Positions 1 through 9,862 of a stretch of 64,000 bases of DNA are shown here, piece by piece (position 1 is the first letter of the stretch; the number at the start of each line of letters is the position of its first letter). The notes below the pieces were generated by a model. That model was not told the DNA's origin. It was given only the letters and a program-made list of their open reading frames with translations, and made no database searches. The DNA is taken from positions 1 through 64,000 of the forward strand of contig USOX01000013.1 of the NCBI GenBank assembly GCA_900556485.1, in the 5' to 3' direction. Both the position numbers and the translations under genes were made by a program. Origin of the DNA: an uncultured Dysgonomonas sp. (lineage in GTDB: Bacteria; Bacteroidota; Bacteroidia; Bacteroidales; Dysgonomonadaceae).

Positions 1-6
1 AACAGA

Positions 7-51
7 AGAGGTTCATCAATATAGAAATATAAAGATGAACCTCTTTTTTTT
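7..51 (+). terminator. Rho-independent terminator of an upstream gene
   Basis: An 11 bp perfect inverted repeat (7-17 pairing with 34-44, AGAGGTTCATC) is followed by a run of eight T. It must end a transcript that enters from before the window, since no gene precedes it here. Confidence 0.85.
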
Positions 52-99
52 GATTTATCTTTTTTATTATATTAGTATAATAATTAAAACAGATTATAT

Positions 100-630
100 A
101 TGAAAAAGATAGTCTTCTTCATTACGTTATATTTGTTGCCATTATTTATTGGAGCACAGTCTGTGGAAAATAAGGAAATAAATCCATTTACAGGAGGTTC
201 TATTTCTGCAACATCCTGGTCTAATATTGATGGTAAATATCTTTTGCCGAATAAAGGAAATTCTACTTTTTACTTTATGTTGAGAAAAGAAGATAATACT
301 GTTTTTTTTCATTTAAAAATATATAATCGTAATATAAATAGAATAAATAAAGACTCTCAGTTACAATTGAAAATGAGGGATGGATCTTTAATTACTTTAA
401 CTGCGATAGATACTTTTATTGCAAATACGGATGTATATACAAATTTAGGGGATAGCTATAGTCGGAATATTATACATGTTGTTTATAGAGGAGATTTATC
501 AGGTCTGATAGGTAATAATTTAATTGAAAGAATAAGTATCGATACGATTTGGGGAGTTCTAATATCAGAACTTAACGAGAAAAATGCGAAGAAAGTAAAT
601 AAGGCTTATAATTTGATTATGGAAAATTGA
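100..630 (+). CDS. Hypothetical secreted protein
   Basis: This 176 aa protein starts with a clear signal peptide: two lysines, a hydrophobic stretch and a likely cleavage site at GAQS around residue 20. It is therefore exported to the periplasm or beyond. The rest is polar and rich in Asn, Ile and Tyr with no motif I recognise. It has its own upstream terminator (7-51) and sits 66 bp before a family 2 glycosyltransferase, so a role in the envelope is possible but not shown. The start codon is the first in frame and gives a sensible signal peptide. Function unknown. Confidence 0.7.
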   Translation: MKKIVFFITLYLLPLFIGAQSVENKEINPFTGGSISATSWSNIDGKYLLPNKGNSTFYFMLRKEDNTVFFHLKIYNRNINRINKDSQLQLKMRDGSLITLTAIDTFIANTDVYTNLGDSYSRNIIHVVYRGDLSGLIGNNLIERISIDTIWGVLISELNEKNAKKVNKAYNLIMEN

Positions 631-696
631 TAAGTATATTTGTTCTTTAATTAATGAATTATTTTGTATTTTTTCGTGCGATTATAAATAAAGAAT

Positions 697-1455
697 ATGT
701 CTAAAATATCAATAATAACACCTACTTACAATTCGGAAAATACAATAGAAGGAACTATTAATGCTCTTCTGAGGCAGACATTTTTTGATTTCGAATATAT
801 CATTATAGATGGAGTTTCGAAAGATAAAACATTAGATAAAATAAGAAGTTATATTCCTGCTTTTCAGGAAAAAGGTGTAACTGTAAAAATCATAAGCGAA
901 CCGGATAAAGGCGTCTATGATGCAATGAATAAAGGTATATTTCAAGCAGAAGGAGAGCTTATTGGAATTACCAATTCGGATGACTGGTATGAAGATAATG
1001 CGCTAGAAGTGATGTGGAATAGGTTTGCTGATGGAAAGGTAGATAAGAGTAATTCCATGCTCTATGGGATAGAAAGAGTATGGATGGATGACAAAATATT
1101 TAATGTACAGCGCCGGGGTGCAGCTTATATACATGAGAGTGTTTTGCCTCATTCCACATTTTTTGTATCAAAAGCCGTTTATGAGAAGTATGGAGCTTTT
1201 GATTTAGGAGTTAAAGTTTTGGCTGATTACGATTTTATTTGCAGATGTGTGAGTAAAGGAGTAAAACTGGAAGAGGTGGATGTTGTGATTTCAAACTTCC
1301 GACTAGGGGGAATTTCTTCTTCATACTTTGATTTTTATGCAGATTATTATGAAATTCAACACAAATACGGATTTATCTCCGATAAAAAATATAAAGAATA
1401 TAAGTCATTGTTAAAGATCAAAAAACTAATCAATAAAGTAATGAAAAGGTGGTAG
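697..1455 (+). CDS. Family 2 glycosyltransferase
   Basis: This 252 aa enzyme has the GT-A fold hallmarks of family GT2. An N-terminal nucleotide-binding strand SIITPTYNSENTIEGT is followed by EYIIIDGVSKDKT, the SEPDKGVYDAMNKGI segment typical of the WcaA/colanic-acid type, and the metal-binding region TNSDDWY near residue 95. It transfers a sugar from a nucleotide-sugar donor in the cytoplasm, probably for surface polysaccharide. There is no membrane segment, and the basic tail (LLKIKKLINKVMKRW) may contact the membrane. A strong terminator follows the stop. The acceptor and sugar cannot be read from the sequence. Confidence 0.9.
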   Translation: MSKISIITPTYNSENTIEGTINALLRQTFFDFEYIIIDGVSKDKTLDKIRSYIPAFQEKGVTVKIISEPDKGVYDAMNKGIFQAEGELIGITNSDDWYEDNALEVMWNRFADGKVDKSNSMLYGIERVWMDDKIFNVQRRGAAYIHESVLPHSTFFVSKAVYEKYGAFDLGVKVLADYDFICRCVSKGVKLEEVDVVISNFRLGGISSSYFDFYADYYEIQHKYGFISDKKYKEYKSLLKIKKLINKVMKRW

Positions 1456-1473
1456 TATCCACCTTTCTTTTTC
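1443..1473 (+). terminator. Rho-independent terminator after the glycosyltransferase
   Basis: The stem AAAGGTGG/CCACCTTT overlaps the last codons and stop of the glycosyltransferase and is followed by a T-rich tract, so transcription is probably ended before gyrB. Confidence 0.75.
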
Positions 1474-1504
1474 TTGTTTTTTTCGATAAAAAATCGTATA
1501 TTTG
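1474..1504 (+). promoter_or_regulatory. Bacteroidetes-type promoter of gyrB
   Basis: TTG at 1474-1476 is separated by 20 bp from TATATTTG at 1497-1504. This matches the Bacteroidetes housekeeping sigma consensus (TTTG, 19-21 bp, TAnnTTTG) and lies 60 bp before the gyrB start. Confidence 0.65.
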
Positions 1505-1555
1505 TTAGATTTTTAAACGCAAAACAGATAAGGTTATCTGCCTTATAAACAATAA

Positions 1556-3520
<1,965 letters not shown>

Positions 3521-3544
3521 TATAAATAAGTGAATATAAATGAG

Positions 3545-3586
3545 ATTGTTTAATTTCCTCTTTTGTGGAAATTAAACAATTTCTTG
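3545..3586 (+). terminator. Terminator of gyrB
   Basis: A 14 bp perfect inverted repeat (3545-3558 with 3567-3580) with an 8 nt loop is followed by TTTCTTGTTT. Confidence 0.8.
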
Positions 3587-3670
3587 TTTAGGGAGGTTAT
3601 TAAATAATAACTTTATCTATGTAATAAGATTAATATCTTTGTCAAAAAAGTAACACCTAGTAAGAACTAT

Positions 3671-3700
3671 AAAAAGTGTCACTTTTGTCACTTTTTTATT
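3671..3700 (+). repeat. GTGACA-type intergenic repeat
   Basis: AAAAAGTGTCACTTTTGTCA followed by CTTTTTTATT can fold on itself. It belongs to a dispersed family also seen at 18673, 18745, 26744, 31286 and, more weakly, 46593. It lies just before the membrane protein gene and creates a false upstream GTG start. Confidence 0.6.
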
Positions 3701-3711
3701 TTTATAAGATT

Positions 3712-5466
3712 ATGCTTGTTGTACTCTTTTCGTGGATTGTAATATCTTTTGTTGTTATTTCGTTCGGCGATATTTTGATATCGTTACTGAATTATATATG
3801 CAAAAAAAATGAACAATATAATATTGTCGATTCATTTTTATTGGGGACATGTGCTATTGCTGCCATACTCTCTATGACTTCTTTGTGGTTGCCATCAAAT
3901 CATTATTTGTTATTTGCATTTATTGGAATAGCATGTATTTATTGGTTGGCTAACAAAGAAAGAGTGACAGCAATCCATCAAAGAATTCAGGAGATAACTT
4001 CTGGAATTTCGAAAAAGAATTGGGTATTTATAGGTGTTTCAGTTTTTGCTCTTCTGATTTATATGAGTTGGGCTGCTCATGTTTTTGATGCAGTCTTTTA
4101 TCATTATCAGAATATCAGATGGAATGAAGAGTTTGCTGTTGTGCCGGGTGTGGCTAATATAGAGAGTCGTTTTGGCTTTAATTCTAACTTTTTGTTGGTA
4201 AGCGCTGTATTTACTTTCCGTTTTCTTTTTGGTGAAGCTATTTATACTTTTCAATCTGTACCGGTTCTACTTGTATTATTATGGATTTTTGCAGAATTGA
4301 TAAGAAGCAATTTTGAGTTGAAACGGATTATATTATTAGTTCTTTTCTTCTTTTTCTTTGCTGTAAATATTGATTATATAACTGACTCATCAACAGATAT
4401 TATTCCAAATGTTTTTGTTTTTTATCTTGTTGCCCGTTTGGTTTTATATCCGGATATTTTCAAAAATAGTAGTTTGCTGTATTTCTTAATACCGGTTTCG
4501 CTTTTTACATTTAAGGTGTCTTCTGCACCTATTTGTATAGTAAGTTTGGGAGTATTGGTTTATTATTTGAAGAGGAAAGATTATAATACTCTATTTACAT
4601 TCATTGTTTTAGCTTTTATTGTAATTGTTCCATGGATAAGCCGTACAGTTATAATTACAGGTTATTTGTTATATCCGTTATCGGCAATTGATGTTTTTTC
4701 TTTTGATTGGAAATTGGATAAAGAAGTTGTGGATTTCGAATCATTAGGTATATCTGTATTTGCCCGGGGAGGATTTAATGATTTTGTAACCTTTGGCTAT
4801 TTTATGAAATGGGGATTCGGAACAAATAAATTGTTTCTAATGACAATTGTAATTATGATGATAATGTGTCTGGTTACTCTTGTTTCGCCATTTGTAATAG
4901 GATATAAAACGATAAAAAAGAAATATCTGCCACAAAGCTATTATTGGATGTATATTGCGTTACTGATATATACAATCTATTGGTATGCTTTAGCTCCGGA
5001 TTTCAGATTTGCTAATGGAGCATTCTTTGGAATGACTTTTTTGATGATCTCTGTTGTTTTATCCAATAAAGAGAATTTTTATCCAAAGTTGGCAAATATA
5101 GTTATTGTTCTTTTTGCATCTGTAATGTTGTTGTCCTCGTTTAAACGTATTTTTAATTATTATTTATTATTATATCCTACTTCTGTAAAAGAGGGCCGTA
5201 CACCATTCTATTCAGCTCTTTATATTCCATATAGTTCGAAAGATCAGGCTGAAGCCAGACATGTACCACAAGAGTATAGTGAATATAAAATGGGTGATAT
5301 TACTTTATTTATTACGTCTGATAAAAGACAGGGAATTTGCTATGATGTATTTCCAGGAGGCTCGTCAGAGCCGCTAACAGGGCATACCAGAGGCCCGGAA
5401 CTATCGACTATAGAACCTCGGGGTAAAACATTACAGGATGGTTTTAAACCTAAAAAACAACATTAA
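3712..5466 (+). CDS. Large polytopic membrane protein
   Basis: This protein of about 584 aa has roughly a dozen hydrophobic segments, starting at residue 2 (LVVLFSWIVISFVVISFG) and ending near residue 490, then a soluble tail of about 90 residues. The layout recalls membrane glycosyltransferases or O-antigen polymerase-like proteins of Bacteroidetes surface polysaccharide loci, but I see no diagnostic catalytic motif. I chose the ATG at 3712. The reading frame is open back to a GTG at 3676, but that stretch is the intergenic GTGACA repeat. The polar tail contains GGSSEPLTGHTRGPE and may be cytoplasmic. Function unknown; an envelope role is inferred from topology only. Confidence 0.75.
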   Translation: MLVVLFSWIVISFVVISFGDILISLLNYICKKNEQYNIVDSFLLGTCAIAAILSMTSLWLPSNHYLLFAFIGIACIYWLANKERVTAIHQRIQEITSGISKKNWVFIGVSVFALLIYMSWAAHVFDAVFYHYQNIRWNEEFAVVPGVANIESRFGFNSNFLLVSAVFTFRFLFGEAIYTFQSVPVLLVLLWIFAELIRSNFELKRIILLVLFFFFFAVNIDYITDSSTDIIPNVFVFYLVARLVLYPDIFKNSSLLYFLIPVSLFTFKVSSAPICIVSLGVLVYYLKRKDYNTLFTFIVLAFIVIVPWISRTVIITGYLLYPLSAIDVFSFDWKLDKEVVDFESLGISVFARGGFNDFVTFGYFMKWGFGTNKLFLMTIVIMMIMCLVTLVSPFVIGYKTIKKKYLPQSYYWMYIALLIYTIYWYALAPDFRFANGAFFGMTFLMISVVLSNKENFYPKLANIVIVLFASVMLLSSFKRIFNYYLLLYPTSVKEGRTPFYSALYIPYSSKDQAEARHVPQEYSEYKMGDITLFITSDKRQGICYDVFPGGSSEPLTGHTRGPELSTIEPRGKTLQDGFKPKKQH

Positions 5467-5496
5467 ATTGTTATCTTTACCTCAAAATTATACAAG

Positions 5497-6495
5497 ATGA
5501 ATTTAAAATATAATATAATAGTATCTGTTGCTGCATTGAGCTTAGTTGCATGCTCATGTAAGAAAACTACACAAGGTCAATCTACTCCGGTAGTTTCTTC
5601 ATATGAGAAAATTTCTCCAGACTTTAATGCCGACAGTGCTTACTATTTTGTTGATAAGCAGGTTGCGTTTGGCCCTCGTGTTCCTAATACAAAAGAGCAT
5701 ATAGCCTGTGGTGATTATCTGGTTGCTGAACTTAAAAGATTTGGTGCCGATGTACAAGAGCAAAAGATGGTAGTAACTGCATATAACGGAACAAAGCTGA
5801 ATGCACGTAATATTATCGGGTCATACGGATTGGATAAGAAAAACAGGGTTTTGCTTTTTGCCCATTGGGATACCCGTCCATTTTCTGATCGTGATCCTAA
5901 TCCTGCAAATCATCATAAACCTTTATTAGGAGCAAATGATGGCGCAAGTGGAATTGGTGTATTATTAGAAGTGGCGCGTGCGCTACAAGCAAAGGATCCG
6001 GCTGTAGGTGTTGATATTATTTTCTTTGATGCTGAAGATTATGGGACTCCAGAATTTGAAAAAAATCAGCCTGTGGGAGAGTGGTGGTGTCTGGGTTCTC
6101 AGTATTGGGCGAAAAATCCACATGTGAAAGATTATAAAGCTAGATTTGGTATATTACTTGATATGGTTGGTGCTCCGAACTCTATTTTTGCAAAGGAACA
6201 ATTTTCACTTCATTATGCTAAAAATATAGTGGAGAAAATATGGGGCACAGCAGGACAACTTAATAATGGTAAATACTTTGTGAATATGGAAGGTAGTTCT
6301 ATTATGGATGACCATATACCAGTAAATCAGGTTCGTCGTATACCAAGTGTAGATATAATTCAATATGATGAGAGTACACCTCATAACTTTGGTGCATATT
6401 GGCATACACAGAAAGATGATATGAGTAATATCAGCAAAGAAACATTAAAGGCAGTGGGACAAACTGTATTGGAGGTTGTTTATAAAGAAAAATAA
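5497..6495 (+). CDS. Glutaminyl-peptide cyclotransferase, animal type, lipoprotein (M28 family)
   Basis: This 332 aa protein has a lipobox LVAC (Cys19), so it should be lipid-anchored in the periplasm. The fold is that of M28 zinc peptidases, but the details match the animal-type glutaminyl cyclases of Porphyromonas, Tannerella and Prevotella: HWDTRPFSDRDPNPANHHKP, GANDGASG, FFDAEDYG, WCLGSQYWA and MDDHIPVN. Expected single zinc ligands are Asp148, Glu180 and His273. It converts N-terminal Gln into pyroglutamate on proteins exposed after signal peptide cleavage. The aligned stop and SufE start (ATG at 6497) suggest co-transcription with sufE. An aminopeptidase is the alternative, but the one-zinc pattern favours the cyclase. 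Confidence 0.85.
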   Translation: MNLKYNIIVSVAALSLVACSCKKTTQGQSTPVVSSYEKISPDFNADSAYYFVDKQVAFGPRVPNTKEHIACGDYLVAELKRFGADVQEQKMVVTAYNGTKLNARNIIGSYGLDKKNRVLLFAHWDTRPFSDRDPNPANHHKPLLGANDGASGIGVLLEVARALQAKDPAVGVDIIFFDAEDYGTPEFEKNQPVGEWWCLGSQYWAKNPHVKDYKARFGILLDMVGAPNSIFAKEQFSLHYAKNIVEKIWGTAGQLNNGKYFVNMEGSSIMDDHIPVNQVRRIPSVDIIQYDESTPHNFGAYWHTQKDDMSNISKETLKAVGQTVLEVVYKEK

Positions 6496-6496
6496 A

Positions 6497-6922
6497 ATGG
6501 CTACAATAAACGAAGTACAAGACGAAATAATAGAAGAATTTTCTATGTTTGATGATTGGATGGATCGTTATGCACTTCTGATCGAACTCGGAAATTCTTT
6601 GGAAAAACTTGATGACAAATATAAGGTCGAAAACAACCTGATAGAAGGATGCCAGAGTCGTGTGTGGCTACAGGCTGATTATGAAGATGGTAAGATCGTA
6701 TTTAGGGCCGAGAGTGATGCTGTAATAGTAAAGGGTATTATAGCTTTACTAATTAAAGTGTTATCGGGGCGAACACCAGATGAAATAATAGATGCAGACT
6801 TATATTTTGTGGATCGGATAGGCCTGAGGGAGCATTTGTCGCCAACCCGTTCTAACGGACTCGTATCTATGATAAAACAGATACGCTTTTATGCTATGGC
6901 ATATAAAGCAAAAATGTCATAA
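6497..6922 (+). CDS. sufE: SufE-like sulfur acceptor for Fe-S cluster assembly
   Basis: The 141 aa protein matches SufE. It has an N-terminal helix, then LEKLDDKYKVENNLIEGCQSRVWL with the sulfur-accepting cysteine in the GCQS loop, and GIIALLIKVLSGRTPDEI in the second half. SufE takes persulfide sulfur from the SufS cysteine desulfurase and passes it to the Suf scaffold in the cytoplasm. I placed the start at ATG 6497; the longer frame from TTG 6476 overlaps the preceding gene and adds only a basic peptide. Only 1 bp separates it from the glutaminyl cyclase stop, so the two are probably co-transcribed. No other suf gene is nearby. Confidence 0.92.
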   Translation: MATINEVQDEIIEEFSMFDDWMDRYALLIELGNSLEKLDDKYKVENNLIEGCQSRVWLQADYEDGKIVFRAESDAVIVKGIIALLIKVLSGRTPDEIIDADLYFVDRIGLREHLSPTRSNGLVSMIKQIRFYAMAYKAKMS

Positions 6923-7561
6923 AAAAGCTCTATATATAATTGTTCTACCAGAAGTTTTTATTGTAAATTCATTACCTTCAGCTTCATTCAGAGTTGCTTG
7001 CCACCAGTTGGTAAACACTTTGTTCTCTATAGGGTATAGTAGGTGATATGAGGTAATAGGTGATTGGTCGATACAAAATATGGATACTTGCTGTTTAGGG
7101 CGACTTTCGAAAACAGAAGTTTTTCTTATTGGAGTAAATACACCATAGTTAGTAATCATCTCTACAGTAATATCCTCCATATATTCACATAACAGGCTTA
7201 TATTGGCTATTGTATGATCTTCTCTTTTGCCTGTGGCTCCTAATATAGTGATATTATTTCGTCCTTGATTTATACAATAATGGACAGCTTTGGTCAGGTC
7301 GTTCGTTTCTTGGTCAGGTATATAATGGATAATGTTAGCAAAGCGGTTGCGGTTTTCGGTAGATAAAGAGTCACAATCACCTATAATCGCATCGGGTTGT
7401 TTGCTTATTTTATCTAAGTTGTTTACAGCTCCATCACAACAAACGAGATATTTACAATTGTTTAATATAGACAACGTAAAAGGATGGGAAGGAAACTCTC
7501 CATCAGCAAGTATTATTGTCTCGAAATCTTTATCTATAGAGGGTAGGATATACTTTTTCAT
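6917..7561 (-). CDS. thiN: Thiamine pyrophosphokinase
   Basis: This protein of about 214 aa has the thiamine pyrophosphokinase motifs: CDGAVNNL, the catalytic acidic site IGDCDSL, QETNDLTKAVHYC and GATGKREDHTIANISLL. It transfers pyrophosphate from ATP to thiamine to give thiamine diphosphate. The frame is open to an ATG at 7612, but the start at 7561 (MKKYILPS) fits the family better. It converges on sufE with a 6 bp overlap of the 3' ends. It stands alone, and no thi-box riboswitch is visible upstream. Confidence 0.9.
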   Translation of the reverse strand: MKKYILPSIDKDFETIILADGEFPSHPFTLSILNNCKYLVCCDGAVNNLDKISKQPDAIIGDCDSLSTENRNRFANIIHYIPDQETNDLTKAVHYCINQGRNNITILGATGKREDHTIANISLLCEYMEDITVEMITNYGVFTPIRKTSVFESRPKQQVSIFCIDQSPITSYHLLYPIENKVFTNWWQATLNEAEGNEFTIKTSGRTIIYRAFL

Positions 7562-7683
7562 GAATATATTGGTGAAAATTGGGACAAAATTAGTAAAAGG
7601 AGCTAAAAACAACGGATTAAATTATGTATATTCTGTATGTTTTTTATTAATTTTGAAAATACAAAACACAAAACTACTTTATT

Positions 7684-8349
7684 ATGAAAATGTCTAGAAA
7701 TTATTTGTTAGTATTATTCTTACTATTTTGTTCTTCTTCTCCCTTATTTTCTCAAACTGAAATTGTATCAGTATACCCTGATATGAAATATGAGATTGCA
7801 TATGAGAAATTTGATATGAATTTAGTCCGAAATAAATTTAAGGGAAGTCTTCTCGAATATTCTTATGATAAGTCAGAGGGTGGAAGTATTCGTTATCTAT
7901 CTTATAAGAGAGGTACAGAAGTGGAGGTTTACGAAACATTTCCAGCACCTTATGTTCATGCTTTATACAAAGAATTTTATCCAAATGGAAAACTTAAAAA
8001 GAAAGGTGTTGTTTTACCTAATCAGGTTAGGGTAGGCAAATGGATCGAATTTGATGAAGCTGGAGAAGCTTCTATCGTTGATTATGAGATGAATCGTAGC
8101 GGCTTTGGTTATAATGGAATTTTGGAATTTCTAGAATCGGAAGGCTATTATAATTCAGATGATAAAGAAAATGTATGGTCTTTGGTCTTTAGTCATTCTC
8201 CAGGTAAGTGGTCTGTAAGAGCTTCTAAAGATGGAGACCAGAAGCATTATATGTTTGATGATGCTACTGGCGAAGTTTCGGAAATGGAAATATATAGACC
8301 GAAAACTCCAATTGTAGTTTATGACTATGAACAAGAAATGGAAGATTGA
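7684..8349 (+). CDS. Secreted protein of unknown function, copy 1 of a tandem pair
   Basis: The 221 aa product has a signal peptide ending near FSQTE. Its core includes YKEFYPNGKLKKKGVVLPNQVRVGKW, a MORN-like toxin-antitoxin-MORN type pattern (YPNGKLK, GKW). The next gene encodes a paralogue with the same layout: ISVYPxxK near the mature N terminus, YEKFDxNxxRNKxKG, the YPNG block and a C-terminal GxWxVRxSKDxxxxxxxFDxxTG. Two starts, 7684 and 7690, differ by two residues. A terminator at 8373 separates it from copy 2, so each copy appears to have its own promoter. Function unknown; location periplasmic or outer membrane. Confidence 0.75.
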   Translation: MKMSRNYLLVLFLLFCSSSPLFSQTEIVSVYPDMKYEIAYEKFDMNLVRNKFKGSLLEYSYDKSEGGSIRYLSYKRGTEVEVYETFPAPYVHALYKEFYPNGKLKKKGVVLPNQVRVGKWIEFDEAGEASIVDYEMNRSGFGYNGILEFLESEGYYNSDDKENVWSLVFSHSPGKWSVRASKDGDQKHYMFDDATGEVSEMEIYRPKTPIVVYDYEQEMED

Positions 8350-8372
8350 TATTTAATTTATTCGTAATATGG

Positions 8373-8405
8373 CCGGTTTATATAATCTATAAACCGGTTT
8401 TTTTA
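8373..8405 (+). terminator. Terminator between the tandem paralogues
   Basis: The stem CCGGTTTA/TAAACCGG (8373-8380 with 8390-8397) is followed by TTTTTTTAT. Confidence 0.8.
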
Positions 8406-8557
8406 TTTTAATATCTATTTAGTTGAATTATAACTATATAAATAAAATCTATAACGAGAATATCTCTACTTATTATTAACTTTTTTAGATATATTTTTTA
8501 CTACATTTGCCTTTAGAAGACAAATTTTAAAAAGAAGACAAAATTACTCACAACGCT

Positions 8558-9241
8558 ATGAATGTTCTAAAGCATTTAGTAGCTGCTTTTTTCTTATCAT
8601 TTACAGGTTTCCTATTACCATTAGCAGCGCAAACTTATACCGAGGTATATCCAGGTAAAAGAATTTTAATAGGATATGAAAAATTTGATGTGAACACGAT
8701 CCGTAATAAGTATAAAGGAAAAATCCTTAATTATACTTATACAAAGACTGATGGAACAAAGGTTCGTATAGCTTCATATGAAAAGAACTCAAATATAGAA
8801 GTTTTTGAATTTGCTCCGGCTCCATTTATCTATATGGTATATAAAGAATTTTATCCTAATGGAAATTTGAAACAGAAAGGAGTATGTATGCCATTACAGG
8901 TTAGAGTAGGGAAATGGTTGCAATGTGACCGAAATGGGAGACAAATGATAGTAGATTATACCCAGAAATGTCACTTATTTGATTATAATGATGTTTTGAA
9001 ATATCTGGAGCAATGTGGTTACTATAACACGAATTCATATGAAGCAAGAAATCTAACTTATAGGTTTTGGTATACTCCGGAAACCGGACAATGGGGAGTG
9101 AGATTATCAAAAGATGATGTTCAATTCAAGAGATTTATTTTTGATCAGGTTACAGGATATTTGGCGCAAGAAGAAGAGCTTTATGATAATCCAATCCCTC
9201 CGAGGATTTATGAATCTTTTTTCGACAATCTTGATTATTAA
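8558..9241 (+). CDS. Secreted protein of unknown function, copy 2 of a tandem pair
   Basis: This 227 aa protein is clearly homologous to the preceding one: signal peptide ending near LAAQTYTE, then VYPGKRILIGYEKFDVNTIR, YKEFYPNGNLKQKGV, LQVRVGKWLQ, and a C-terminal WGVRLSKDDVQFKRFIFDQV. The MORN-like YPNG repeat occurs once. The upstream gap of about 150 bp has a TACATTTG sequence near 8503 that could be a -7 element, but no convincing partner. It lies directly before the exosortase K gene, but has no C-terminal sorting signal, so a functional link is not supported. Confidence 0.75.
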   Translation: MNVLKHLVAAFFLSFTGFLLPLAAQTYTEVYPGKRILIGYEKFDVNTIRNKYKGKILNYTYTKTDGTKVRIASYEKNSNIEVFEFAPAPFIYMVYKEFYPNGNLKQKGVCMPLQVRVGKWLQCDRNGRQMIVDYTQKCHLFDYNDVLKYLEQCGYYNTNSYEARNLTYRFWYTPETGQWGVRLSKDDVQFKRFIFDQVTGYLAQEEELYDNPIPPRIYESFFDNLDY

Positions 9242-9289
9242 TAAGTAAAAACTTTATTAGAATTAATGTATAATTTTTCAGCTTAATAG

Positions 9290-9862
9290 TTGGATATTAT
9301 TGTTAAATCTATTTACTTTGTTTTTCAAAGTTCTTTTATGAGGTTTAGGATATTAGTATTTATAATTTGTTTTCTGCTGTTTGCTTTAAGTAAATACCTG
9401 TTTCGCTTTATGGAAGTGGATGATATCCGTTTTCTTATAGCACCTACTGATGCTATTCTAGAGGTTTTCACAGGAGCAAAATCTATATATAAGAGCAATA
9501 TTGGGTATTACTTCTCTCAATTGAACATAGTAATAGATAAGTCTTGTTCAGGTTTCAATTTTTTACTCATCTGTTTTTTGATGGTATCTTTTGTTTTGCT
9601 AAAATCAGGAATTGTAAGGAATTGGCTTGTGATACCTTTATCAGTATTAATTGCTTATGCTACAACTATAATAGCGAATGTTTCGCGTATTGTAGGCTAT
9701 CTAACGATAATGGATAATAATATCAATATAGCTATTGACCCAAAAGATGAATGGTTGCACCAGGCCGAAGGCATATTTGTCTATCTGTTCTTTTTGATTC
9801 TATTATATTTTATGATAAATCAGGTAATTAAAAAACTACACATAAATGAAGAAACTACTTAA
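9290..9862 (+). CDS. xrtK: Exosortase K (XrtK)
   Basis: This membrane protein of up to 190 aa has about four to five transmembrane segments. The exosortase/archaeosortase catalytic triad is visible: Cys86 in DKSCSGFNFL, Arg133 in IIANVSRIVGYL and His157 in DEWLHQAEG. Exosortases are membrane transpeptidases that recognise a short C-terminal signal followed by a transmembrane helix and a basic tail. The next gene, overlapping by 17 bp, encodes a protein with exactly such a tail beginning MSEP, the dedicated XrtK target. The start is uncertain: TTG at 9290 or ATG at 9338, which removes 16 residues. Confidence 0.88.
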   Translation: MDIIVKSIYFVFQSSFMRFRILVFIICFLLFALSKYLFRFMEVDDIRFLIAPTDAILEVFTGAKSIYKSNIGYYFSQLNIVIDKSCSGFNFLLICFLMVSFVLLKSGIVRNWLVIPLSVLIAYATTIIANVSRIVGYLTIMDNNINIAIDPKDEWLHQAEGIFVYLFFLILLYFMINQVIKKLHINEETT

